Shown here in pieces: positions 26,280 through 35,312 of a stretch of 64,000 nt of DNA (position 1 is the stretch's first letter; every line of letters starts with the position of its first letter). The stretch lies in assembly GCA_039919885.1 (NCBI GenBank), contig JBDSEV010000022.1, positions 1 through 64,000 on the forward strand, given 5' to 3'. The notes beneath the pieces are model-generated. The model had not been told where the DNA came from. It saw only the letters and a program-made list of their open reading frames with translations, and did no database searches. This DNA comes from JACMLD01 sp039919885 (GTDB taxonomy: Bacteria > Bacteroidota > Bacteroidia > Chitinophagales > Chitinophagaceae). The translations under genes and the position numbers were made by a program.

Positions 26280-27302
26280 ATGGATTTTCAATTGCCCATT
26301 AAAATACCTGCGCTGCCGGAACCGCTGACTTACCGCGATAATTTGTTATTGATTGGTTCGTGTTTTACCGAACATATTGGCAATAAATTACAGGAACTGA
26401 AGTTCAATGTGCTGCAGAATCCAAACGGTATTTTGTTTGATCCGCAAAGCGTAGCTGCCAGCCTCGTGTCTTATATCCGGCCAACACAATACACCGAAGC
26501 TGATTTGTTTTATCTGAATGAGCTTTGGCAAAGCTGGCAGCACCATAGCCAATTTTCAGACATTGATAAAAATTCCTGCCTTGAACGCATCAACCATGCA
26601 CAGCAAACGGCGCATACATTTCTGCAAACAGCCAATTGCATCATCATCACGCTGGGCGCTTCTTTTTCTTACCGGCTAACGGATCAATTTGCAGCAGCGC
26701 ATGGCACTGCAGCGGGCAAACTGGGTGATCCGGTTGCCAATTGCCACCGGGCGCCCGCGCAATGGTTTACCAAACATTTAATGGGTATAGAAGAAACCAA
26801 TGCCGTGCTGGATAACTGCATCCACCAGCTCCTTCACTTCAATCCTGCACTGAAAATTATTTTTACAGTGAGCCCGGTGCGGCATATACGTGACGGAGTA
26901 ATTGAAAATAACCGGAGCAAAGCCCGGCTGATAGAAGTGGTGCATAACCTGGTTAACAAATTCGATCGCCTCTTTTATTTTCCAGCATACGAACTGGTGA
27001 TTGATGTGCTCCGGGATTATCGGTTTTATGATATTGATATGGTGCATCCCAATTATCCCGCTACCGAATTTGTACTGGAAAAATTTACGCGTTTTGGTAT
27101 AGCGGAAGAATCGTGGCAGGTAATGGAGGAAGTAAAAAAAATAGTTATCGCCGCCAGGCACAAAGCCTTTCAGCCGCAGACGAACGCACATAAACAATTT
27201 CTTTTGTTGCACCTGGAAAAAACAAAAGAATTGCAGGCCAAATATCCATTTTTAAAACTGGATCGCGAGGTAGCATATTTTACCAGCGGGCTCCAGTATT
27301 GA
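26280..27302 (+). CDS. GSCFA family protein
   Basis: A 340-residue protein of the GSCFA family (named for a conserved Gly-Ser-Cys-Phe-Ala motif), here LLIGSCFTEHIG at residues 23-34. Other landmarks are NPNGILFDP near 52 and FTVSPVRHIRDG near 200, followed by a His- and Asp-rich segment (YDIDMVHPN) near 245. The family looks like an SGNH/GDSL-type hydrolase with Ser in the first motif and an Asp-x-x-His near the end. The substrate is unknown. No signal peptide is seen, so it is probably cytoplasmic. It is convergent with the sugar kinase gene, 20 bases apart. Confidence 0.88.
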   Translation: MDFQLPIKIPALPEPLTYRDNLLLIGSCFTEHIGNKLQELKFNVLQNPNGILFDPQSVAASLVSYIRPTQYTEADLFYLNELWQSWQHHSQFSDIDKNSCLERINHAQQTAHTFLQTANCIIITLGASFSYRLTDQFAAAHGTAAGKLGDPVANCHRAPAQWFTKHLMGIEETNAVLDNCIHQLLHFNPALKIIFTVSPVRHIRDGVIENNRSKARLIEVVHNLVNKFDRLFYFPAYELVIDVLRDYRFYDIDMVHPNYPATEFVLEKFTRFGIAEESWQVMEEVKKIVIAARHKAFQPQTNAHKQFLLLHLEKTKELQAKYPFLKLDREVAYFTSGLQY

Positions 27303-27322
27303 CAGGGTAGTCCCTCCTTGAT

Positions 27323-28369
27323 TTATGATTGTTGCGCAGTAAATTTTTCCAGCTTTTCCAGGAAAATCAACTGGTTCAATGCCCTGTTCAGGTTCTGTTC
27401 CGGGTAGGAGGTTTTATAATAAATATCATTGTTAAGAAAATCGGTAACAAAACGGATGCACTGCATGTAGGTGAGCAGTAAACCCGACTGATGGATATTC
27501 GTTTTTTCGGCTGCTGTTAGTGCGGCGCCGATGCCTGCGAGGTAGCCATCAATAATAGCTTTATAATAACCAGGGTTTACGTCAATTGTCTCCCAGGCCG
27601 TGCTGTTTTCTTCTTCGCTGCAGGCCATGGTACGAATCATATCGCCGATATCAGAAAAATATTTGCCGGGCATTACCGTATCCAGGTCTACAGGGCAAAT
27701 CACGGCGTGGGTAGCGCTGTCAAAAAGGATATTGCTAATCTTGCAATCGTGGTGCATAATACGGGTAGGATAGTCCGCCTCGTTGCCTGCAACGGCCGTA
27801 TAGAAATCCACCAGCGCCATTCTGTCGCGTATCTCCGAAATAACATGCGTCGCTTTTAACAAACGGTTGATATGCGCGCCCTTCACGGTGTCTTCAAATT
27901 GTTTGTACCGGAAAGCAAGGTTGTGAAAATTGGGGATGATAACCGCGAGCTCGTCGGCCTGCAACCCGGTTAAGCTTCGCGTGAAACCTGCAAAGGATGC
28001 AGCGGCCGTGTATACCGCCGCCGCATTTTCCGGTATCGCCAAAGCATAAGAGCCGCTGATGAATTCAGTTGCCCGCCAGAAATTTCCATGGGCATCTATC
28101 CAATAATATTTATGGCCATGGGTTTGTAGCAATGCGGGTATCCTTGTTCCTGCAGTTTCCTTGCCGTAGTCCTGTATCAGCCGGTAGTTATTAATGATAT
28201 TTTCCGGCATGGGAAAAGTGGACTGGTTGATGCATTGTAAGACCACCGGGCTGCTGTCGCTGAAGTTTACTTTGTAGGTGCGGTTAATTAAACCATTACC
28301 GAGTGAATGTACAACAGGGATTCCTTTTCCAAACTGCACAGCTGCTTTTTCAACGATTGCTATATCCAT
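27323..28369 (-). CDS. NahK-like N-acetylhexosamine kinase (aminoglycoside phosphotransferase fold)
   Basis: A 348-residue kinase of the aminoglycoside phosphotransferase superfamily. The catalytic loop is HHDCKISNIL (His207, Asp208, Lys210, Asn213), and the metal-binding segment is DLDTVMPG at 228-235 followed by DIGD. From memory, the N-terminal GNGLINRTYKV, the DLDTxMPG loop and the C-terminal stretch IRFVTDFLNNDIYY all follow Bifidobacterium NahK (LnpB), which makes GalNAc-1-P and GlcNAc-1-P from the free sugars and ATP. The gene follows a GH109 glycosidase gene by 64 bases on the same strand; that enzyme would release N-acetylgalactosamine, so a role in its salvage is a fair inference. 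Substrate is not proven. Confidence 0.82.
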   Translation of the reverse strand: MDIAIVEKAAVQFGKGIPVVHSLGNGLINRTYKVNFSDSSPVVLQCINQSTFPMPENIINNYRLIQDYGKETAGTRIPALLQTHGHKYYWIDAHGNFWRATEFISGSYALAIPENAAAVYTAAASFAGFTRSLTGLQADELAVIIPNFHNLAFRYKQFEDTVKGAHINRLLKATHVISEIRDRMALVDFYTAVAGNEADYPTRIMHHDCKISNILFDSATHAVICPVDLDTVMPGKYFSDIGDMIRTMACSEEENSTAWETIDVNPGYYKAIIDGYLAGIGAALTAAEKTNIHQSGLLLTYMQCIRFVTDFLNNDIYYKTSYPEQNLNRALNQLIFLEKLEKFTAQQS

Positions 28370-28433
28370 ACCCGGTTCTATTTCAATTAAAATTTTTCAG
28401 CGAAAAAAAGGCGCGCCACCCGCAATACCGAAA

Positions 28434-29780
28434 TTAAAATTCATTCGTCCGCGCAAAATCGTTCTTCCTGTTCATCCATCGGCCACCGGTGAAATCAGGA
28501 AAGTCCACGGTCTGGTTGCCCAGTTCAATGCTTTTTTCGCTCAATGGTGTAATTGCACTCCATACTGCCGCGTCGTACACATCCAGCGGGGGTGCTACCT
28601 GGCGCTTGATGGCCTCTACAAAACCATGTAGTACAAAGAAATCCATCCCGCCATGGCCGGCGTTTTCAGTTTCTTTGCTCCATCTTTCCCAGAGCGGGTG
28701 GTCATGTTTATCCAGCCACGATTTTGCTTCGTCCCACTCATGCGGCTTTGCGGCCTGCCCTTCAATATAAATAGAATTGTTCACGTCCATCCAAATGCCT
28801 TTTGTTCCCTGCACACGGAAGCCAAGCGAATAGGGCCGTGGTAAATTGGTATCGTGTTCCAGCAAAATGGTTTCACCGTTTGCACATTTAAGGTGTGTGG
28901 TTACAATGTCGCCAAGTTTAAATTCCACTTTTGCATTCGGGTGATTTTCGCCGCCTTTGCTTACCACGTATTCATGCAACCCGCGGGATTTTGTGCTGAA
29001 TGAATTAAGCGATAAGAACCGGTTGCCACGATTTATGTCCAGCATCATTGCCACCGGACCGACACCGTGCGTGGGATACAGGTCTCCGTTACGGTGCACA
29101 GAGTGGTTCGTTCTCCACTTTGCTTCAGAAAAACCTTTCTCACCAAATTCAGCACCAACGGCTGCGGTGCCATTATTAAATTTGATATTGCGGAGATCAT
29201 GCTGGTAGCCGCCCTGCAGGTGAATGAGTTCCCCAAAAATTCCTTTGCGCACCATGTTCATCACGGCCATTACATCCCTGCGGTAACAAACGTTTTCCAA
29301 CATGCTTACGTGGGCATTTTGTTTTTCCGCCTCATGCACCACTTTCCAGTGATCATCCAGCGTGATACCCAGCATTACTTCTGTTCCCACATATTTAACG
29401 CCTGCCTGCAGGCTGTCAATAATCATTGGGCAGTGCCATTCCCACGGAGTGGCAATTATTACGCCGTCAATATTTTTTAAGTCGAGCAGTTTACGGTAAG
29501 CATACGGATCGCCTTTGAAAACAGGTGGCATAGCCTTACCCGATTTTTTAATAACATTGGCTGCCATAACCAGCATATGCTCATCTACATCGCAGATAGC
29601 AACTACTTCTACGTCGTTTCTGCGGAGCGCATTGTCAAGGTGATTTTGCCCGCGCAGGCCCACCCCAATAAAAGCAAGCCGCACTTTTTTGTCTGCATTG
29701 GACTGCAAGGTTCTGGCCGGTATCATAGTGGCAGCAGTAGCGGCCATAATAGAATGCTGCACAAATGTTCTTCTTTTCAT
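28434..29780 (-). CDS. GH109 family glycosidase (Gfo/Idh/MocA fold), Tat-exported
   Basis: A 448-residue protein with a twin-arginine signal (KRRTFVQ) and AT-rich hydrophobic segment, so it is folded before export. The mature part is a Gfo/Idh/MocA NAD-binding fold: IGVGLRGQNH at residues 38-47, then VAICDVDEHM near 60. The stretches VMLGITLDDHWKVV, YRRDVMAVMNMVR and LQGGYQHDLR (about 135-200) and YPTHGVGP (235-242, with Tyr235 and His238) are those of GH109 alpha-N-acetylgalactosaminidases, which use NAD-linked oxidation and elimination to remove terminal alpha-GalNAc. The NahK-like kinase gene lies 64 bases downstream. Whether this protein has that exact specificity is inference; related GH109 members may act on other glycosides. 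Confidence 0.9.
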   Translation of the reverse strand: MKRRTFVQHSIMAATAATMIPARTLQSNADKKVRLAFIGVGLRGQNHLDNALRRNDVEVVAICDVDEHMLVMAANVIKKSGKAMPPVFKGDPYAYRKLLDLKNIDGVIIATPWEWHCPMIIDSLQAGVKYVGTEVMLGITLDDHWKVVHEAEKQNAHVSMLENVCYRRDVMAVMNMVRKGIFGELIHLQGGYQHDLRNIKFNNGTAAVGAEFGEKGFSEAKWRTNHSVHRNGDLYPTHGVGPVAMMLDINRGNRFLSLNSFSTKSRGLHEYVVSKGGENHPNAKVEFKLGDIVTTHLKCANGETILLEHDTNLPRPYSLGFRVQGTKGIWMDVNNSIYIEGQAAKPHEWDEAKSWLDKHDHPLWERWSKETENAGHGGMDFFVLHGFVEAIKRQVAPPLDVYDAAVWSAITPLSEKSIELGNQTVDFPDFTGGRWMNRKNDFARTNEF

Positions 29781-29925
29781 ACACCTTAAAATTGAGAAGG
29801 AAAGATAAACGTTTTAGTGAAACAGGGCAGTGGGTACCGCATGTATTTTTGAAATCTTTTAAAGCTTACAACTAAGCAGCACGGCTAAAAAGTTAGCGCC
29901 GGCAACACTGCAATGAAAGCCCGCA

Positions 29926-30531
29926 TCAATGAATCCTGTCTCCGCGCACTTCAATGGTATCCATTGCTGCAGCTTCATACCGTAACCATTCTGCCCAGCG
30001 CAGGCGCACTTTGTCTTTGTGGATGTAGGTATCTGCCAGTTCGATAAACAATGTGTAGTGTCCGGCTTCACTTTCCATAAACCTGCGGTAAAAATTTTTC
30101 ATGTAAGAATCATTCAAACCTTCACTGAGGCGTTTGAAGCGTTCACAACTCCTGGCTTCTATCAATGCCATTGTTAACAACTGGTCTAGAAAACGCTCTT
30201 CTGTGCGCCCCCCTTTTCGCTGAAATTCCAGCAGCTTGTTCACATAAATATCTTTCCGCTGCAGCCCCAGTTTTAAATTGCGTTTGTGCAGCTCCGCCAA
30301 TACCAGCCGGAAATGGCCCCATTCCTCTGTAACAATGGGAGACAGCGCTGTTACCAAAGCTTCCTTATCCGAATATTTTTGGATCAGGGATATGCAGGTG
30401 AGTGCCGCTTTCTGTTCGCAATATGCGTGGTCGGTCAGTATTTCCTCCAGTGAAATACCCGCCAGTTCCACCCAGCGCGGATCGGTCGGTAGTTGCAGGC
30501 CCAGTATATTTTTTACATCTGTACTTATCAT
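29926..30531 (-). CDS. miaE: tRNA-(ms2io6A)-hydroxylase MiaE
   Basis: A ferritin-like diiron enzyme of about 201 residues that hydroxylates the isopentenyl side chain of ms2i6A37 in tRNA with O2. The helix bundle shows the expected metal ligands: a first Glu in the EEILTDHAYCEQ region near residue 30, EEWGH near 70, a Glu in ALIEARSCER near 120 and ESEAGH near 155. The open frame extends to 30564, but the ATG at 30531 gives the family's usual start (MISTDVKNILGL), so I choose it. It stands alone, facing away from the bioF-like gene. Confidence 0.93.
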   Translation of the reverse strand: MISTDVKNILGLQLPTDPRWVELAGISLEEILTDHAYCEQKAALTCISLIQKYSDKEALVTALSPIVTEEWGHFRLVLAELHKRNLKLGLQRKDIYVNKLLEFQRKGGRTEERFLDQLLTMALIEARSCERFKRLSEGLNDSYMKNFYRRFMESEAGHYTLFIELADTYIHKDKVRLRWAEWLRYEAAAMDTIEVRGDRIH

Positions 30532-30659
30532 TACTTTGTGTAGTTTAGGAAAGCAAACCCGCATGCTGGTTTATGTAAGTATCACAGTGGTTGCAACAGC
30601 AAGTGCTACCAGGCCGGGTTTTCAAAATAGTCACTTTTAAATGATGACCGGGCAAAGAT

Positions 30660-31745
30660 ATGAATGAAGATTTTCTCTATGGTAAATTAGCCGAAAGGAA
30701 AGCAGTGGATGCTTTCCGCCAATTGCGCGTAGCTGCAAACAACATTGATTTTTGTTCCAATGACTACCTCGGTATCGTTTCAAACAAGCGGCTGCAAACA
30801 GGTGCTGAAACGTATGCCAGCGGAAGTACCGGCTCACGCCTGTTAACGGGTAACTACTCGTTGCTGGAAGAAACCGAAAATATGATTGCGGCTTTTCACG
30901 GGGCAACCGCGGGACTGATTTTTAATTCCGGTTACGATGCAAACCTGGGTGTATTGAGTGCCGTGCCGCAGCGGGGTGATACGGTGTTGTATGATTATCT
31001 GGCGCATGCATCTATTCGCGACGGACTGCGACTCGGGCTCGCCCAATCTTTTTCTTTTCTGCACAATGACCTTGATGACCTGGAGAAAAAGATGGCAGCA
31101 GCTAACACCCGTGTTTTTGTAGTAACTGAATCCGTTTTTTCTATGGACGGCGATACAGCGCCGTTGCAGGCCATGGCGGCACTGTGCCAAAAATACAACG
31201 CAGGTTTAATAGTGGATGAAGCCCATGCCACCGGCATTGTCGGCACAAATGGCGAAGGCCTGGTGCAGCAGCTGGGCTTGCAGGACCTGTGTTTTGCACG
31301 CATTCATACTTTTGGTAAAGCATTGGGTTGCCATGGCGCTATCGTGCTGGGCAGTACCGCACTGCGCGATTACCTGATCAATTTCTGCAGGTCGTTTATG
31401 TATACCACCGCGCTGCCTCCCGCAAGTATAGCCGATGTGCAGCAGGCCTACACGATATTTCCACAAATGAACAAGGAGCGGCAACACCTGCAACAGTTGA
31501 CTGCGATTTTCCAGGCTGCGGATACCGGCTTCAAAAAACTGAAAAGCGATACCCCGGTTCAATCTGTTATTATTCCCGGGAACACTGCTGTAAAAAATGC
31601 AGCGGGTAAATGCTGGCAACACAATTTCGATGTGCGACCAATCATGTATCCCACCGTACCCAAAGGAAGCGAACGCCTCCGCGTGGTATTGCATGCTTTT
31701 AATACAGTAGATGAATTGAACCGGCTGGTAGCTGTACTGGGTTAA
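30660..31745 (+). CDS. bioF: 8-amino-7-oxononanoate synthase-like PLP enzyme (alpha-oxoamine synthase)
   Basis: A 361-residue fold-type I PLP enzyme of the alpha-oxoamine synthase family. It has FCSNDYLG near residue 31, GSTGSRLLTGN near 55, the PLP-stacking stretch VDEAHATG near 183 and the Schiff-base Lys220 in HTFGKALG. These fit BioF, which joins pimeloyl-ACP or -CoA to alanine in biotin synthesis. It is slightly shorter than E. coli BioF (384). Relatives such as KBL and serine palmitoyltransferase share the motifs, and no other biotin gene is in the window, so the exact substrate is inferred. Transcribed alone, divergent from miaE. Confidence 0.85.
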   Translation: MNEDFLYGKLAERKAVDAFRQLRVAANNIDFCSNDYLGIVSNKRLQTGAETYASGSTGSRLLTGNYSLLEETENMIAAFHGATAGLIFNSGYDANLGVLSAVPQRGDTVLYDYLAHASIRDGLRLGLAQSFSFLHNDLDDLEKKMAAANTRVFVVTESVFSMDGDTAPLQAMAALCQKYNAGLIVDEAHATGIVGTNGEGLVQQLGLQDLCFARIHTFGKALGCHGAIVLGSTALRDYLINFCRSFMYTTALPPASIADVQQAYTIFPQMNKERQHLQQLTAIFQAADTGFKKLKSDTPVQSVIIPGNTAVKNAAGKCWQHNFDVRPIMYPTVPKGSERLRVVLHAFNTVDELNRLVAVLG

Positions 31746-31782
31746 TCGCTTTGCAGGCGTGAACGCATGGAGGTGAAGTGGC

Positions 31783-31815
31783 AAAAAAAAACCGGCTCTT
31801 TTTTAAAGAGCCGGT
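31783..31815 (-). terminator. Strong intrinsic terminator, minus strand
   Basis: ACCGGCTCTT (31791-31800) pairs perfectly with AAGAGCCGGT (31806-31815). On the plus strand no T-run follows, but on the minus strand the stem is followed by nine T residues (A-run at 31783-31791). It therefore ends a minus-strand transcript that comes from the right, where the only candidate gene is the 29-codon frame at 32031-32120. It could also serve weakly for the bioF-like gene on the plus strand. Confidence 0.7.
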
Positions 31816-31918
31816 AATAGGTAATTGACCGGATTAACAACCTCTAAAACTGTAATTTGAAAAAACTGTATTTATAAATGACCGTCCGTATTTGCTTGCT
31901 GTAAAATTGCACAATCAT

Positions 31919-31969
31919 TAGTTCTCGTACAATACCATTAAGTGGTAATACCGTTTTGTGGAAGAACTA
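31919..31969 (-). ncRNA. Possible structured RNA segment (three-tier stem)
   Basis: TAGTTCT (31919-31925) pairs with AGAACTA (31963-31969); inside it ACAA pairs with TTGT and TACCA (31933-31937) pairs with TGGTA (31943-31947) around TTAAG. It lies between the 29-codon frame and the minus-strand terminator at 31783-31815, so it would be in the 3' part of that transcript. Strand is inferred from the terminator. It may instead be a chance palindrome in AT-rich sequence. Confidence 0.3.
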
Positions 31970-32030
31970 GTAATAATGCTGCCTGAAAACTGACGAAACA
32001 AGCACAAATATGGTTTCGTACGCCCTTTTT

Positions 32031-32120
32031 TTATACCAGGCTAAAAATAAACAGCCCGATGAATAGTCCTCCCAGGATAATTTTTACTAATCGGTGTGTA
32101 AAGGTAAAATGCGCTTTCAT
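32031..32120 (-). CDS. Possible 29-aa membrane peptide
   Basis: A short frame of 29 codons from ATG at 32120 to TAA at 32031. The product has a basic, His-containing N-terminus (about 13 residues, with Lys2, His4, His9, Arg10 and Lys13) followed by one hydrophobic segment of about 16 residues rich in Ile, Leu, Phe and Gly, the pattern of a single-span membrane peptide. It is the only candidate upstream of the strong minus-strand terminator at 31783-31815. The size and shape recall small stress peptides and type I toxins, but I know no homologue. The call rests on composition and context only. Confidence 0.4.
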   Translation of the reverse strand: MKAHFTFTHRLVKIILGGLFIGLFIFSLV

Positions 32121-32432
32121 ACAATGTGGTCTTTTACTTTGACTGGTTGCTGACGGACTGGTTTAAAAGCACTGCCGTTAATTATAAATCATTTATTAAT
32201 ATGACTATTCAAAGTTGCAAAACGTTACAGGTGCGGGCAATACAATTTTATGGTTACCGGTACGGGTGATGCGGGAAGAATACCTGCGCGGCACGGTTAC
32301 GGTTCCGGCGGCGAAGGGATTGTGTGAATGGTTTTTATGCGGGATGAATAAATAATCGGGATATTTGAAAGGCGGTGATTTGCACCGGAAAAACAATTAA
32401 TTTCGGATCCTGTTTTAATGATTATTTAACGT
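32121..32432. other. Intergenic gap before penicillin acylase gene
   Basis: About 310 bases without a supported gene. The minus-strand frame at 32205-32396 has no protein character. The gap presumably holds the promoter of the penicillin acylase gene and, if it is real, of the 29-codon frame on the other strand. No clear TAnnTTTG box with a matching TTG was found. Confidence 0.4.
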
Positions 32433-34883
32433 ATGAGAATTATTCCTTTTGCAATAAGTATCGCCGTTACCGTACTCCTCATTGTTGTGCTCGGGACAAC
32501 GCTGCTATTACCAGCGCCGCTGGCGGTGTTGCTCAGTCCGCAACAGGGTGTCTGGCAAAATGCGGAACCCACCTCAATCAATTACAGTGCTGATTTATTG
32601 TTTCCCCAGCTGAAAGGAAAGTCTGAAGTTTATTTTGATGATCGAATGGTGCCGCATGTGTTTGCAGAAAATGACGAAGACGCGTTTTTTATACAAGGTT
32701 ACCTGCATGCAAAATTCAGGTTGTGGCAAATGGAATTTCAAACGCATGCCGCGGCCGGAAGACTCAGTGAAATAATGGGTGACCGCATTGGTACGCTTGA
32801 CGTGCTCAATAAGGTGGACCGCTATTTCCGTCGACTTGGGATGGTATACGCTGCGGAAAAATCTTTGGCATTGCTGGAAGCAGACACCGCCACAAAAATG
32901 ATGTGCGATGCCTATACTACGGGTGTGAACGCATACATTCAATCACTCACCGTTGGCCAGCTGCCGTTAGAATATAAACTACTGGGTTACACACCAGAGC
33001 CGTGGAGCAATTTAAAGACTGCTCTTTTTATTAAATATATGGCGTATGATTTGGCCGGTGGGGAAAGCGACTTCGAGTTTACCGCGGCAAAAAATGCATT
33101 GTCGAAAATAGATTTTGAGTCCATTGTGCCGGTAAGACAAGACTCGCTTGATCCCATTATCCCGCAGGGAACTTTGTTTAATAGCCCGTCGGTACTGGTA
33201 ACGAAACCCGCGAGTGCGGATTCATTGTATTTTAATTACCAGCAAGACAGTAGTGCATTGCCGGTATTGCCGCAAAAACCGGATAAGGACAATGGAAGCA
33301 ATAACTGGGCGGTGAACGGTAAAAAAACAAAAAGCGGTTACCCGATTTTATGCAACGATCCGCACCTCGGACTTAATCTTCCGTCGTTGTGGTACGAGAT
33401 GCAGATTCATACGCCCCATTACAATGCTTATGGTGCCAGCTTTCCGTCGGCGCCCGGTATTATCATTGGTTTCAACGACAGCTGTGCATTTGGCGTTACC
33501 AACGCCGGCAGGGATGTGAAGGATTACTACGCAATAAAATTTAAAGATGCCACGCGCACGGAATACCGCTTTAACGGTGAATGGAAACAAACGGAGCTGC
33601 GCGTGGAGCATATAAAAATAAAAGGTAAGCCTGATTTTATTGATACGGTAGCGTACACGGTGTTTGGTCCTGTAATTTTTGACGACACGTATGCAAACCG
33701 GAACAAAGATGGTAAAAGCTATGCAGTGCGGTGGAAGGCACATGACGCCAGCAATGAAATGAAAATGTTTTACCAGCTCGACCGCGCTAAAAATTACAAC
33801 GACTACCTGGAGGCCATCAAAAACCTGCATACACCCGGACAGAACTGTGCGTTCGCCGCAAAAAACGGCGATATTGCCATGTGGTGCCAGGGAGAATTTC
33901 CTGCCAAATGGAAACGCCAGGGCGATTTTGTAATGCCGGGTACAGATAGCAGTTATATGTGGCAGGGCATTATACCGCAGGCAGAGAATCCACATATGCT
34001 GAACCCGGAAAGAAATTTTATCAGCAGTGCTAACCAGTTGCCGGCCGACACCACCTATCCTTATTACATCGGGGCGGGTTTCCCCAACTATCGCGGATGG
34101 ATGATAAACAAAAGTCTTGCGCAGATGGCGGATATTACTCCGCAGGATATGATGGATTTGCAAACAAACAATTATAATGTATTTGCAGAAATGGCCAGGC
34201 CGGTTTTGCTCCGGCACATGAATGAAGCATTGCTGGATGCGGATGAAAAAAAGTACTGGAATATCTTTAAAGCGTGGAACCTGCGCAGCGATACCGGCGA
34301 GATAGCGCCCATTGTATTCGCACTTTTATGGGAGAACCTGGAAAAAGAAGTATGGGCCGATGATATTGCCCGGATGCATGGCACACTTGTTCCTTATCAA
34401 AGCAGCCTGCTGGAAGGTATACTGAGGGATACTGCCTTTAAATTTCTGGACAATATTACCACGGCAAATAAGGAAACGCTGTCGGATGATATAATGGCCG
34501 CGTATAAAAGAGTGATTCCGCTGATAAATAATGCAGCAGGAGAGGGTAAGACCACCTGGGCCAGCTTTAAGGATACCCGGGTAAACCACCTGACCAAACT
34601 GCCTGCACTTAGCCGGCTTCATTTGCCAATTGGCGGCGGCACGCATATTATTAATGCCACCAAAGCAGATCATGGTCCCAGCTGGCGCATGATTGTCTCT
34701 TTAACTCCTGAGACACAGGCCTACGGTGTTTACCCGGGTGGTCAGAACGGAAACCCCGGAAGTATATACTACGATAATTTTATTGATACCTGGGCAAATG
34801 GAAGATATTATCCGCTTTGGGTCATGAAAAAAGAAGAGATGGCAGATAAAAGAGTAAAATGTAAAATGGTTTTTAACCCGTAG
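32433..34883 (+). CDS. Penicillin acylase (N-terminal nucleophile) family amidase
   Basis: An 816-residue precursor of the Ntn-hydrolase penicillin acylase family, which cuts amide bonds of acylated amines such as beta-lactams or acyl-homoserine lactones. An N-terminal hydrophobic segment (about residues 5-30) sends it to the periplasm. The small alpha-subunit runs to about residue 288. The new N-terminal nucleophile is Ser289 in GSNNWAV, where the precursor should be cleaved, followed by NDPHLGLNLPSLWYEM, typical of the beta-subunit. GVTNAGRDVKDYY and the final GGQNGNPGS also fit. The natural substrate is unknown. The small membrane protein gene starts 34 bases downstream. Confidence 0.93.
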   Translation: MRIIPFAISIAVTVLLIVVLGTTLLLPAPLAVLLSPQQGVWQNAEPTSINYSADLLFPQLKGKSEVYFDDRMVPHVFAENDEDAFFIQGYLHAKFRLWQMEFQTHAAAGRLSEIMGDRIGTLDVLNKVDRYFRRLGMVYAAEKSLALLEADTATKMMCDAYTTGVNAYIQSLTVGQLPLEYKLLGYTPEPWSNLKTALFIKYMAYDLAGGESDFEFTAAKNALSKIDFESIVPVRQDSLDPIIPQGTLFNSPSVLVTKPASADSLYFNYQQDSSALPVLPQKPDKDNGSNNWAVNGKKTKSGYPILCNDPHLGLNLPSLWYEMQIHTPHYNAYGASFPSAPGIIIGFNDSCAFGVTNAGRDVKDYYAIKFKDATRTEYRFNGEWKQTELRVEHIKIKGKPDFIDTVAYTVFGPVIFDDTYANRNKDGKSYAVRWKAHDASNEMKMFYQLDRAKNYNDYLEAIKNLHTPGQNCAFAAKNGDIAMWCQGEFPAKWKRQGDFVMPGTDSSYMWQGIIPQAENPHMLNPERNFISSANQLPADTTYPYYIGAGFPNYRGWMINKSLAQMADITPQDMMDLQTNNYNVFAEMARPVLLRHMNEALLDADEKKYWNIFKAWNLRSDTGEIAPIVFALLWENLEKEVWADDIARMHGTLVPYQSSLLEGILRDTAFKFLDNITTANKETLSDDIMAAYKRVIPLINNAAGEGKTTWASFKDTRVNHLTKLPALSRLHLPIGGGTHIINATKADHGPSWRMIVSLTPETQAYGVYPGGQNGNPGSIYYDNFIDTWANGRYYPLWVMKKEEMADKRVKCKMVFNP

Positions 34884-34917
34884 AAAAATCGCTTTTTAGA
34901 AACAGTAATACCAAGAG

Positions 34918-35262
34918 ATGAAATTTATAGCTTCCATTTTATTAACCATCCTGTTAAGCTTTGTTATCTGTTTGTACATGGACTGGTGGGCCATAGCAAT
35001 TGCCGCTTTTGTAGTGGCGCTTTGTATTCATCAGAAACCGCTGCATTCATTTTTAACGGGATTTGCGGGATTGCTGTTGTTGTGGGGTGGGCTCTCGTGG
35101 TGGATTGATGTAAGGAACCAACAGGTATTATCGCATAAATTATCGGCCATACTTCCCTTTGGCGGTTCTTCATTTCTGATGATACTGGTAACAGCACTCA
35201 TTGGCGCACTGGTGGCTGGTTTTGCGGCGCTGGCTGGCAGTTACGCACGGGAAAAAAAGTGA
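34918..35262 (+). CDS. Small hydrophobic membrane protein
   Basis: A 114-residue protein with four hydrophobic segments (near residues 4-18, 25-36, 45-62 and 84-108) and short polar links, so it lies almost wholly in the membrane. No family recognised. An AAGAG sequence just before the ATG at 34918 may act as ribosome site. It follows the penicillin acylase gene by 34 bases and is followed by a hairpin at 35274, which suggests a two-gene operon. Confidence 0.75.
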   Translation: MKFIASILLTILLSFVICLYMDWWAIAIAAFVVALCIHQKPLHSFLTGFAGLLLLWGGLSWWIDVRNQQVLSHKLSAILPFGGSSFLMILVTALIGALVAGFAALAGSYAREKK

Positions 35263-35273
35263 ACGGAAAAATA

Positions 35274-35296
35274 AAAGGGCCTTTCCGGGGCCCTTT
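35274..35296 (+). terminator. Terminator-like hairpin after the acylase operon
   Basis: AAAGGGCC (35274-35281) pairs with GGCCCTTT (35289-35296) around a seven-base loop, 11 bases after the stop codon of the small membrane protein. The T-run after the stem is short (CTTTG), so it is a fair but not strong terminator. Confidence 0.5.
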
Positions 35297-35312
35297 GTCA
35301 AAAGCTAGTTCA

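Noticed and set aside
33348..34217. 289-codon minus-strand frame opposite the penicillin acylase gene
   Set aside because: It lies wholly inside the acylase coding region and has a cysteine- and histidine-rich shadow composition.
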